Source of the DNA: an uncultured Prevotella sp.
GTDB lineage: Bacteria; Bacteroidota; Bacteroidia; Bacteroidales; Bacteroidaceae
Assembly: GCA_934281565.1 (NCBI GenBank)
Contig: CAKQXI010000057.1
Coordinates: forward strand, 1 to 12,523
DNA: 12,523 nucleotides
Reading direction: 5' to 3'
Shown here: piece after piece, positions 7,080 to 12,523 of the stretch
How the letters are laid out: every line of letters starts with the position of its first letter
Position numbering within the stretch: the first letter of the stretch is position 1
Position numbers and translations under genes: made by a program
The notes under the pieces: generated by a model
What the model saw: only the letters and a program-made list of their open reading frames with translations
Database searches by the model: none
Told to the model about the DNA's origin: nothing

Positions 7080-7720
7080 CGGTCCATATATGGGTTATGT
7101 GCCAGTTCTTCCCCGATGGATGTCTGTTCACCATGACCTGGCAATACTTTGGTCTCATCTGGGAGTTGGGCCAATAATCTTAAACTATTGATTATTTGAA
7201 ACATCGAACCATCTTTGAAGTCGGTTCTTCCGATGGAGTTACGGAAAAGGGTGTCACCCGTAAAGGCAACATTTTCTTCTTTGCAGTGGAATGTGACGGA
7301 ACCTCGTGAATGACCGGGTGTCGGGATAATCTCAAGCTCATGGTTTCCAAACTTGATAGTTTCGTCTTCTTCAAAGAAGTGTCCAATAGGTGGAAAGTCG
7401 TAGTCTATCTTGATTTGATAGAACGATTCGGCTTGTTGCTTCAGGTGCATCATCAGCCCTTCGTCTTGTGTTGCCACTTCTGGTTTCAAACCAAATTCCT
7501 TGTAAATGGTATCATTGCCAAAGTTATGGTCCAGATGCCCATGCGTTGCGAGTAGGTGGACTGGCTTCAGATGGTTTTCCTTTATATAATTGACAATGGT
7601 GGTTCGCTCCTCGGGATAGAAAGCTCCGCAGTCTATGATGACACATTCAGAAGTCTCATCTCTCACTACGTAACAGTTCTCTTGGAGCATATTGCATTGG
7701 AAACGTTCGATGTATAGCAT
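7076..7720 (-). CDS. MBL-fold metallohydrolase, glyoxalase II-like
   Basis: The 214-residue protein has the full set of metal ligands for a two-zinc (or iron) metallo-beta-lactamase fold: THGHLDH (H60, H62, D64, H65), H137 in TPGHSRGS, D156 in TGDTLF and H196 in PGHGEQT. The GDTLF and PGHGEQT motifs and the short length place it in the YcbL/glyoxalase-II-like group, which hydrolyses thioesters such as S-lactoylglutathione in better-studied bacteria. Bacteroidales usually do not make glutathione, so the natural substrate is unknown. No signal peptide is seen; it is cytoplasmic. It sits 33 bp after rsmG and overlaps ruvC by 4 nt, so it shares their transcript. Confidence 0.92.
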   Translation of the reverse strand: MLYIERFQCNMLQENCYVVRDETSECVIIDCGAFYPEERTTIVNYIKENHLKPVHLLATHGHLDHNFGNDTIYKEFGLKPEVATQDEGLMMHLKQQAESFYQIKIDYDFPPIGHFFEEDETIKFGNHELEIIPTPGHSRGSVTFHCKEENVAFTGDTLFRNSIGRTDFKDGSMFQIINSLRLLAQLPDETKVLPGHGEQTSIGEELAHNPYMDR

Positions 7721-7753
7721 ATTGTATATTCCTTTATTGTTTGTTCTTGGTGC

Positions 7754-8377
7754 TTAGCAAGGCACATAGACAAGTTGTTTGTCTTGTGCAAACCATTCTT
7801 CGTCGAAGAAAGTGCTCAATGGGGTTATCTCGGCGATGTTCTTGTATGCCTTGAGTTCTTCGGTTAGGTTGCCGCCTTTGAGGCACAGCAATCCGTTGGG
7901 CAGCGCATTCTGGTTGACTTTCTTGAAGTTCTTTTTAATAATCTTCATCAGGTCTGGTAGCTGCATCACGGCACGGCTTACGACAAAATCATATTTTCCT
8001 TTCTCGTCCTCCCCACGCAAGTGCTCTGCTTTCAGGTTTTCCAGACCGATGGCATTGGCAACTTCTGTGGCTACACGTATTTTCTTGCCTGTTCCATCTA
8101 TCAGCTTGAACTTACATTCTGGAAATAGAATGGCGAGGGGAATGCCTGGAAAGCCACCACCACACCCGAAGTCAAGGATTTCTGTGCCCGGTCGGAAGTT
8201 GATAACCTTGGCGATTGCCATTGAATGGAGCACGTGGTGTTCATAAAGGTTGTCTATGTCCTTGCGACTTATCACGTTGATCTTGGCGTTCCACTCACGA
8301 TAGAGGGCATCGAGTTGGGCTATTTGGTGCTTTTGCGTGTCCGTGAGGTGGGGAAAGTATTTATTTATAATTTCCAT
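7754..8377 (-). CDS. rsmG: 16S rRNA (guanine-527-N7)-methyltransferase RsmG
   Basis: RsmG (formerly GidB) methylates N7 of G527 in 16S rRNA using S-adenosylmethionine; loss of it gives low-level streptomycin resistance in several bacteria. The 207-residue product has the family sequence NVISRKD (34-40), the HVLHS segment, and the SAM-binding loop DFGCGGGFPGIPLAI (69-83), with D94 at the end of the next strand. The reading frame is open back to 8470, but that start lies upstream of the TACCTTTG promoter element at 8404-8411. ATG 8377 gives the usual length and start MEIINKYF; an ATG at 8386 (MQIMEII) is the nearest alternative. It is the first gene of the five-gene - strand operon. Confidence 0.95.
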   Translation of the reverse strand: MEIINKYFPHLTDTQKHQIAQLDALYREWNAKINVISRKDIDNLYEHHVLHSMAIAKVINFRPGTEILDFGCGGGFPGIPLAILFPECKFKLIDGTGKKIRVATEVANAIGLENLKAEHLRGEDEKGKYDFVVSRAVMQLPDLMKIIKKNFKKVNQNALPNGLLCLKGGNLTEELKAYKNIAEITPLSTFFDEEWFAQDKQLVYVPC

Positions 8378-8403
8378 AATTTGCATGATTGATATATTGG
8401 TTG

Positions 8404-8411
8404 CAAAGGTA
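8404..8411 (-). promoter_or_regulatory. -7 promoter element for the rsmG operon
   Basis: On the - strand this reads TACCTTTG, a full match to TAnnTTTG, 26 bp before the rsmG ATG. No TTTG box is found at the usual 19-21 bp further upstream; the nearest is 30 bp away. The short leader it implies decides the rsmG start. Confidence 0.7.
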
Positions 8412-8471
8412 GTGCTTTTTTTCGAGAAACGATTAAAAAAACAAACTTTTTTACGATTAGTGACATCCATA

Positions 8472-8503
8472 TTTGGCGAAACCTAAAAAAAGCCGTACCT
8501 TTG
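8472..8503 (+). promoter_or_regulatory. Promoter of the HAD hydrolase gene
   Basis: TTTG at 8472-8475, a 20-bp spacer, and TACCTTTG at 8496-8503 form an almost ideal Bacteroidetes promoter. Transcription would begin near 8510, which rules out any start codon upstream of it and supports ATG 8533. It is divergent from the rsmG promoter, with about 60 bp between the two. Confidence 0.82.
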
Positions 8504-8532
8504 CAGCCATTAATCAATTTAAGGATAAAGAC

Positions 8533-9219
8533 ATGAAGATAAAAGCTGCTTTGTTTGACTTGGATGGTGTCGTCTTCGATACCGAGACACAATACACAAT
8601 TTTTTGGAGCATGATAGGTAAGGAGTATCATCCAGAGATGGAAGATTTCGCATACCGTATCAAGGGGCAGACCTTGGTTCAGATCTATGATAAGTATTTT
8701 TCTGATGCAGAGGTATTTGCACGTGTCGGTGAATGTGCTGGTGTAGCGGATGGACAGGCGAAGATTACGGCTCGTCTTGATGCTTTCGAGCAGGATATGA
8801 AGTTTGAGTATATTCCGGGATTCGAGGATTTCGTGAAGGACTTGAAAGCCCATGGTGTGAAGTGTGCTGTGGTAACGAGCAGTAACACTCGGAAGATGCT
8901 TCATGTTTATAGGGAACACCCGGAGTTCAAGGACTATTTCGACCGAGTGCTTACAAGCGAGGACTTCAGCAAGAGCAAGCCTGATCCTGATTGCTATCTC
9001 AAGGGTGCCGCTTGTTTCGATGCCTTGCCTCTGGAGTGCGTCGGTTTCGAGGATAGCTTCAACGGATTGAGGGCGGTGCGTTCCGCTGGGGTGTTTACCG
9101 TTGGCTTGGCTACCACGAATTCGGAGGATGCCATCAAGGACTATTCCGATTATGTGATTGGCAACTATGTCGGCTTTGCTTTTGCAGATTTATCAAGAAT
9201 AGTTGCTGGGTCTCGATAA
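8533..9219 (+). CDS. HAD-superfamily sugar-phosphatase-like hydrolase
   Basis: This 228-residue cytoplasmic enzyme belongs to the HAD superfamily, subfamily I, resembling beta-phosphoglucomutases and small phosphatases. The motifs are: I, FDLDGVVFDTE with nucleophile D9 and acid/base D11; II, VVTSSN (113-118); III, K149 in SKPDP; and IV, GFEDSFNG with E173 and D174. The helical cap domain lies between residues 15 and 90. The sequence does not decide between phosphatase and mutase, nor name a substrate. The frame is open upstream to 8473, but ATG 8533 follows the promoter and begins directly with the HAD strand. The promoter of panB lies within its last codons, so the two genes are close but separately started. 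Confidence 0.9.
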   Translation: MKIKAALFDLDGVVFDTETQYTIFWSMIGKEYHPEMEDFAYRIKGQTLVQIYDKYFSDAEVFARVGECAGVADGQAKITARLDAFEQDMKFEYIPGFEDFVKDLKAHGVKCAVVTSSNTRKMLHVYREHPEFKDYFDRVLTSEDFSKSKPDPDCYLKGAACFDALPLECVGFEDSFNGLRAVRSAGVFTVGLATTNSEDAIKDYSDYVIGNYVGFAFADLSRIVAGSR

Positions 9220-9234
9220 TTATTAGTACCTTTG
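9203..9234 (+). promoter_or_regulatory. Promoter of panB
   Basis: TTG at 9203-9205, a 21-bp spacer and TACCTTTG at 9227-9234. The upstream box lies inside the last codons of the HAD gene and the -7 box in the gap before panB, 28 bp from its ATG. Confidence 0.75.
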
Positions 9235-9262
9235 CACGCGGGTTAAAAAATACAGACATAAA

Positions 9263-10081
9263 ATGGGATATTTATCTACAGATAAAAAGAAGATTACCGC
9301 CAAGACTTTCGCGGAGATGAAGAAAGTGGGCGAGAAAGTGACGATGCTCACGGCTTATGATTTTACGACGGCTGGCATCATTGATGCTGCTGGCATTGAT
9401 AGCATTCTGATTGGTGACTCTGCTTCCAATGTGATGGCAGGCAACGAGGATACTCTGCCCATCACGGTTGATCAGATGATTTACCACGCTCGTAGCGTGG
9501 CTCGTGCGGTCAACCATGCGATGGTGGTCTGCGATATGCCTTTCGGCAGTTATCAGATCTCTCGCGAGGAGGCGCTTCGCAATGCTTGCCGTATGATGAA
9601 AGAGACTGGCGTGGATGCCTTGAAACTGGAGGGTGGCTTGGAGATTTGCGACACCGTCAAGGCGCTCATTGATGCAGGCATTCCTGTCCACGGTCATTTG
9701 GGCTTGACTCCCCAAAGTGTCAATAAGTTTGGTGGCTATGGCATCCGTGCCAAGGAAGAAGCCGAGGCGGAGAAATTAATGAGCGATGCCATTGCCCTTG
9801 ACAAAGCTGGTGTCTTCGCCATTGTTTTGGAGAAAGTCCCTGCTAAACTGGCGGAAGAAGTGTCTCGTCAGGTGAATGCCGTAACCATCGGCATTGGTGC
9901 AGGAAACGGCTGTGATGGTCAAGTGTTGGTTTATGCCGATGCACTGGGGATGACCCAAGGCTTCAAGCCTAAGTTCTTGCGCCATTTTGCGCAAGTGGGC
10001 GAGGAGATGTCCAAGGGAGTCAAGGCGTATGTGGATGCTGTCAAGACGGGTGACTATCCTAATGCCAATGAGTGCTACTAA
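9263..10081 (+). CDS. panB: 3-methyl-2-oxobutanoate hydroxymethyltransferase PanB
   Basis: PanB makes ketopantoate from 2-oxoisovalerate and methylene-tetrahydrofolate, the first committed step to pantothenate and coenzyme A. The 272-residue length is normal. Seen in order: TAYDFTTA (30-37), the metal-binding GDS (D52), D91 in VCDMPFGSYQ, K121 and E123 in LKLEGG, H143 and H145 in VHGHLGLTPQ, catalytic-type E190 in IVLEKVP, and the GIGAGNGCDGQ loop. The ASNVMAGNEDTLPIT stretch after D52 replaces the SLGMV form of E. coli and is, as I recall, usual in Bacteroidetes. panC, panD and a ketopantoate reductase gene are not in the window. It has its own promoter, and the MFS gene follows after 41 bp. 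Confidence 0.96.
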   Translation: MGYLSTDKKKITAKTFAEMKKVGEKVTMLTAYDFTTAGIIDAAGIDSILIGDSASNVMAGNEDTLPITVDQMIYHARSVARAVNHAMVVCDMPFGSYQISREEALRNACRMMKETGVDALKLEGGLEICDTVKALIDAGIPVHGHLGLTPQSVNKFGGYGIRAKEEAEAEKLMSDAIALDKAGVFAIVLEKVPAKLAEEVSRQVNAVTIGIGAGNGCDGQVLVYADALGMTQGFKPKFLRHFAQVGEEMSKGVKAYVDAVKTGDYPNANECY

Positions 10082-10102
10082 AGGTAAATGAGTGCTACTA
10101 AA
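10067..10102 (+). repeat. Short direct repeat duplicating the panB stop region
   Basis: The 16-bp sequence AATGAGTGCTACTAAA occurs at 10067-10082 and again at 10087-10102, a 20-bp period. The first copy holds the last codons and stop of panB (Asn-Glu-Cys-Tyr-stop). The second lies in the gap before the MFS gene and repeats the stop. Confidence 0.85.
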
Positions 10103-10122
10103 AATAATTGAAGATTGTTGGG

Positions 10123-11286
10123 ATGGATACACAGAATACGCCTGTACATATTAAGTTGTGGCATCGTGAGTTTTGGTGGATGACAATAGCCAATTTGCTA
10201 TTGATGATGAGCACTTATATGCTCGTTCCTGCCTTGCCACCTTATCTGCAAAAGGTTGGATACAGTGCTTTTCATATTGCCAGTGTCATGGGTGTCTATG
10301 GCATTGGCGTGTTTGCGCTGGGAGGCTTTTGCTCCTATTTGGTGCAACGTTATCGTCGCAATCATGTGTGCCAGTACGCTGTCTTGGGCGTTGCCTTGTC
10401 GATAGCGTTGCTTTATTATCTCGAGTTTGTTCTCAATGTGAAGTTGGAGTATTGGATGATACTCTGCGCTCGCTTTGTGCAAGGTGCTTTCCTCGGGTTG
10501 GCGCAGATGACGTTGGCGAGTACTTTGATTATTGATACCTGCGAGTCTTTTCAGCGTACGGAGGCCAACCATACGGCAGCTTGGTTCTCTCGTTTTGCCT
10601 TGTCACTGGGACCTGTTGTCTCTTTGCTGGTGTATAAGTGGCTGGATTATAGTTGGGTTTTGATTGTTGCGTGTTGCTTGGCTTTGGTGGCGTGGGCGTT
10701 GATAGCCATGGTCAAGTTTCCTTTCAAGGCACCGTCCGATACCATGAGGGTATATAGCCTTGATCGTTTCTTCCTGCCTCAGGGAACCTTGCTTTTCCTC
10801 AATCTGATGATGATGACCACGGTCGTTGGCATCTTCTTCTCCATGGAGCATACCGAGACCTTTTATTGTATGCTGATGCTGGGCTTCATCCTTGCGTTGC
10901 TGGCGGAGAGATACGTCTTTGCCAATGCCGATTTGAAGAGCGAGGTTGTCAGCGGACTTATCTTGATGACTGCTGCAGTGTTGATTATGTACACCCATCA
11001 CGAGACGGCTATCTCATACGTTTCCCCAACGATGATAGGCTTTGGCATCGGCATCATCGGTAGCCGTTTCCTCTTGTTTTTCATTAAGTTGGCGAAGCAT
11101 TGCCAACGAGGTACGAGCCAGAGCTCTTTCTTCCTTTCTTGGGAGTTGGGCATCAGCCTTGGACTCTTTGTCGGAATGGTGGAGCGCCAACACGTACTCG
11201 TCATTTGTTTGGTCTTGTCGGCATCGAGCCTCTTGTTCTATAATTTTCTTGTGCATCCATGGTATATGAGGCACAAGAACAGATAA
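10123..11286 (+). CDS. MFS transporter, substrate unknown
   Basis: The 387-residue protein has twelve hydrophobic segments in two groups of six with a longer central loop (FPFKAPSDTMRVYSLDRF), the layout of the major facilitator superfamily. The first segment (about 16-40) ends in VPALPPYLQ. The loop after the second holds a basic stretch, YLVQRYRRNH, at the place of MFS motif A but without its usual GxLaDrxGrr form. The fourth contains an ARFVQGAFLG motif like that of drug and sugar efflux members. Substrate and direction cannot be read from sequence; the position after panB invites, but does not show, a link to pantothenate or its precursors. I chose ATG 10123 over an in-frame TTG at 10108. 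No promoter is visible in the 41-bp gap, so it is probably read from the panB promoter. Confidence 0.87.
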   Translation: MDTQNTPVHIKLWHREFWWMTIANLLLMMSTYMLVPALPPYLQKVGYSAFHIASVMGVYGIGVFALGGFCSYLVQRYRRNHVCQYAVLGVALSIALLYYLEFVLNVKLEYWMILCARFVQGAFLGLAQMTLASTLIIDTCESFQRTEANHTAAWFSRFALSLGPVVSLLVYKWLDYSWVLIVACCLALVAWALIAMVKFPFKAPSDTMRVYSLDRFFLPQGTLLFLNLMMMTTVVGIFFSMEHTETFYCMLMLGFILALLAERYVFANADLKSEVVSGLILMTAAVLIMYTHHETAISYVSPTMIGFGIGIIGSRFLLFFIKLAKHCQRGTSQSSFFLSWELGISLGLFVGMVERQHVLVICLVLSASSLLFYNFLVHPWYMRHKNR

Positions 11287-11293
11287 GCGTTTT

Positions 11294-12250
11294 TTATGGA
11301 TTGACTACGTTCTGTGGGTGTCCCTCGATGAATGCTTTCACGTTCTGGGCTACCATCTTGTTCAGGCGTGTGCGAGCTTCGAGGGTTGCCCATGCGATGT
11401 GTGGGGTGATGAATGCGTTGGGCTCGTTGAAAAGTGGGTTGTCGGCGGATGGTGGCTCCTGTGTCATGACGTCGGCACCGTATGCGCTCAGTTTGCTCTC
11501 GTGCAAAGCCTTGGCTACCGCTTCCTCGTCTACCAGTGGTCCTCTCCCTGTATTGATGAGGATGGCAGTGTCTTTCATCTTTTCGATACTTTCGGCGTTG
11601 ATGAGATGGTAGGTGTCCTCCGTCAATGGACAATGGAGCGAGAGGATATCCGAGATGGCAAGCAGCTCGTCTTTACTTACCTTGGTGATGTTTTCGGGCA
11701 GTTCGTCAACCTCTTTGCTGGTGCAGGCATATACGTTCATGCCGAAGTCATGGGCGATGGTGGCAACTTTCTTGCCGATGTTGCCGAGTCCCATGATACC
11801 GAGGTTCTTGCCTGCAAGCTCCATCAATGGGGTGTCCCAGTAGCAGAAATCTGGATTGTTCGCCCATCTGCCGTTACGGTTTTCCTGCGTGTAGTGCTCT
11901 ACACGGTTCGTGATGGAAAGGATGAGGGCGAAAGTCATTTGTGCCACGCTCTCCGTACTGTAAGCAGGGATGTTGGTCACGACGATGCCACGTTCTTTGG
12001 CTGCCTTGATGTCTACGACATTGAAGCCTGTGGCTTGTACACCTATGTATTTGAGTCGGGGCAGTTGGTCAAGGGTTTGTGCATCCATGTGTACCTTATT
12101 AATAAGGATGATGTCTGCGTCTTTGGCACGTTCTACCTTTTCTTCTTCGTTTGTTCGTGGAAAAACGGTCACGTTGCCCAGTTTTTCCAGAGCGTTCCAA
12201 GTCAGGTCTCCCGGATTGGAAGCGTATCCGTCTAATATGACTATGTTCAT
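11294..12250 (-). CDS. D-2-hydroxyacid dehydrogenase (glycerate dehydrogenase-like)
   Basis: The 318-residue enzyme belongs to the D-isomer 2-hydroxyacid dehydrogenases, which interconvert 2-oxoacids and D-2-hydroxyacids such as hydroxypyruvate and D-glycerate. The catalytic set is complete: R236 (NTGRG), E265 (TQEPP) and H284 (TPHIAW). The nucleotide-binding loop is GLGNIG (154-159). After the second Rossmann strand the sequence is YACTSKE, without the Asp that marks NAD users, which leaves NADP possible. The substrate loop near 71-76 (VQATGFN) resembles glycerate dehydrogenases. I chose ATG 12250 because the frame's earlier ATG (12286) lies within the promoter region. It ends 7 bp from the convergent MFS gene, with no hairpin seen between. 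Confidence 0.92.
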   Translation of the reverse strand: MNIVILDGYASNPGDLTWNALEKLGNVTVFPRTNEEEKVERAKDADIILINKVHMDAQTLDQLPRLKYIGVQATGFNVVDIKAAKERGIVVTNIPAYSTESVAQMTFALILSITNRVEHYTQENRNGRWANNPDFCYWDTPLMELAGKNLGIMGLGNIGKKVATIAHDFGMNVYACTSKEVDELPENITKVSKDELLAISDILSLHCPLTEDTYHLINAESIEKMKDTAILINTGRGPLVDEEAVAKALHESKLSAYGADVMTQEPPSADNPLFNEPNAFITPHIAWATLEARTRLNKMVAQNVKAFIEGHPQNVVNP

Positions 12251-12283
12251 GTTCCTTTGTTTGTTTGATTTTACAATATGAGG

Positions 12284-12315
12284 CAAAATTACTACTTTTT
12301 GCCGACAACAACAAA
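12284..12315 (-). promoter_or_regulatory. Promoter of the D-2-hydroxyacid dehydrogenase gene
   Basis: On the - strand TTTG (12312-12315), a 20-bp spacer and TAATTTTG (12284-12291) give a good Bacteroidetes promoter, 33 bp before ATG 12250. This placement excludes the ATG at 12286 as the start. Confidence 0.75.
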
Positions 12316-12397
12316 AGATTTGTAGAAAATTGAGCGGTTAAGATTAAATTCTTGTTAAAAGATGAGTGGCAATGCTACGAGTTTAACTTGAAAGTTG

Positions 12398-12405
12398 TAA
12401 CTTTG
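12398..12405 (+). promoter_or_regulatory. -7 promoter element for the lipoprotein gene
   Basis: TAACTTTG fits TAnnTTTG, 51 bp before the lipoprotein ATG. No TTTG box is seen 19-21 bp upstream. A small inverted repeat, AACTT-GA-AAGTT (12385-12396), lies directly before it and could be an operator or chance. Confidence 0.6.
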
Positions 12406-12456
12406 CGCCCACAATTTAGGTAAATTATTTATAAACAGTTTAATTAGCTCAAAGTT

Positions 12457-12523
12457 ATGAAGCAATTTAATTTCTTGATGCTTGCAGGAGCTTTATGTCT
12501 TTCTGCTTGTGCTGATCACCCCG
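12457..12523 (+). CDS. Lipoprotein, N-terminal fragment
   Basis: Only the first 22 codons are in the window. They encode a short basic start (MKQ), a hydrophobic run and the lipobox LSAC, with C18 as the expected lipidated residue after cleavage by signal peptidase II; ADHP follows. The mature protein is beyond the edge, so no function can be proposed. No Lys or Asp-rich sequence of the kind linked to surface export in Bacteroidetes can be judged from the four residues visible after Cys. The gene is divergent from the dehydrogenase, with its own -7 element. Confidence 0.8.
   Translation, partial: MKQFNFLMLAGALCLSACADHP

Noticed and set aside
8378..8470. An N-terminal extension of RsmG by 31 residues.
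   Set aside because: It would begin upstream of the promoter element at 8404-8411, and the extension resembles no part of the family.
11318..12235. A long open frame of 305 codons on the + strand opposite the D-2-hydroxyacid dehydrogenase.
   Set aside because: Its product is rich in Cys, Val and Phe and has no recognisable motif. The opposite strand encodes a complete enzyme with all catalytic residues.
12385..12396. The inverted repeat AACTT-GA-AAGTT as a proven operator for the lipoprotein gene.
   Set aside because: Five-bp arms in A/T-rich DNA are common by chance; it is only mentioned with the promoter.
1..12523. Mobile elements, CRISPR arrays, tRNA or rRNA genes and phage genes.
   Set aside because: None was seen: no transposase, integrase, array-type repeats or structured RNA, and the genes are closely packed core functions.

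Overview
The window looks like a chromosomal core region from a Bacteroidales bacterium, most likely Prevotella or the related genus Segatella. Three things point there. The start carries the end of a DUF4295 protein, a small family known from Bacteroidetes, followed by ftsY and rimO in an order typical of that phylum. Promoters match the Bacteroidetes type (TAnnTTTG at -7, in three cases with a TTG or TTTG box 20-21 bp upstream). Starts mostly lack strong Shine-Dalgarno sequences. The genus is an inference from protein resemblance; nothing in the window proves it.

Layout. (1) Positions 2-4305, + strand: end of the DUF4295 gene, a terminator, then a likely operon ftsY - rimO - HU - HU/LysM membrane protein, closed by a strong hairpin at 4326-4382. 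(2) Positions 4397-8377, - strand: rsmG - MBL-fold hydrolase - ruvC - modF-like tandem ATPase - small secreted protein. Gaps are 33, -4, 7 and 33 bp, so this is probably one operon driven from the rsmG promoter. It converges on group 1 over the shared bidirectional terminator. (3) Positions 8533-11286, + strand: a HAD hydrolase divergent from rsmG, then panB with its own promoter, then an MFS transporter. (4) Positions 11294-12250, - strand: a D-2-hydroxyacid dehydrogenase that ends 7 bp from the transporter's stop. (5) From 12457, + strand: the start of a lipoprotein gene, divergent from the dehydrogenase and cut by the window edge.

How the genes relate. Most are housekeeping: membrane targeting (FtsY), ribosome modification (RimO, RsmG), nucleoid structure (HU), recombination (RuvC) and pantothenate synthesis (PanB). 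No mobile elements, CRISPR arrays, tRNAs or rRNAs were seen, and no gap without a gene exceeds 300 bp. The most unusual product is the 482-residue protein at 2857-4305: an HU-like domain, a long acidic repeat-bearing linker, one membrane segment, and a C-terminal LysM domain. If the predicted topology is right, it would span from nucleoid to peptidoglycan. G+C looks higher in the right part than on the left (52% against 42% in one 60-base line counted from each), without any sign of foreign DNA.
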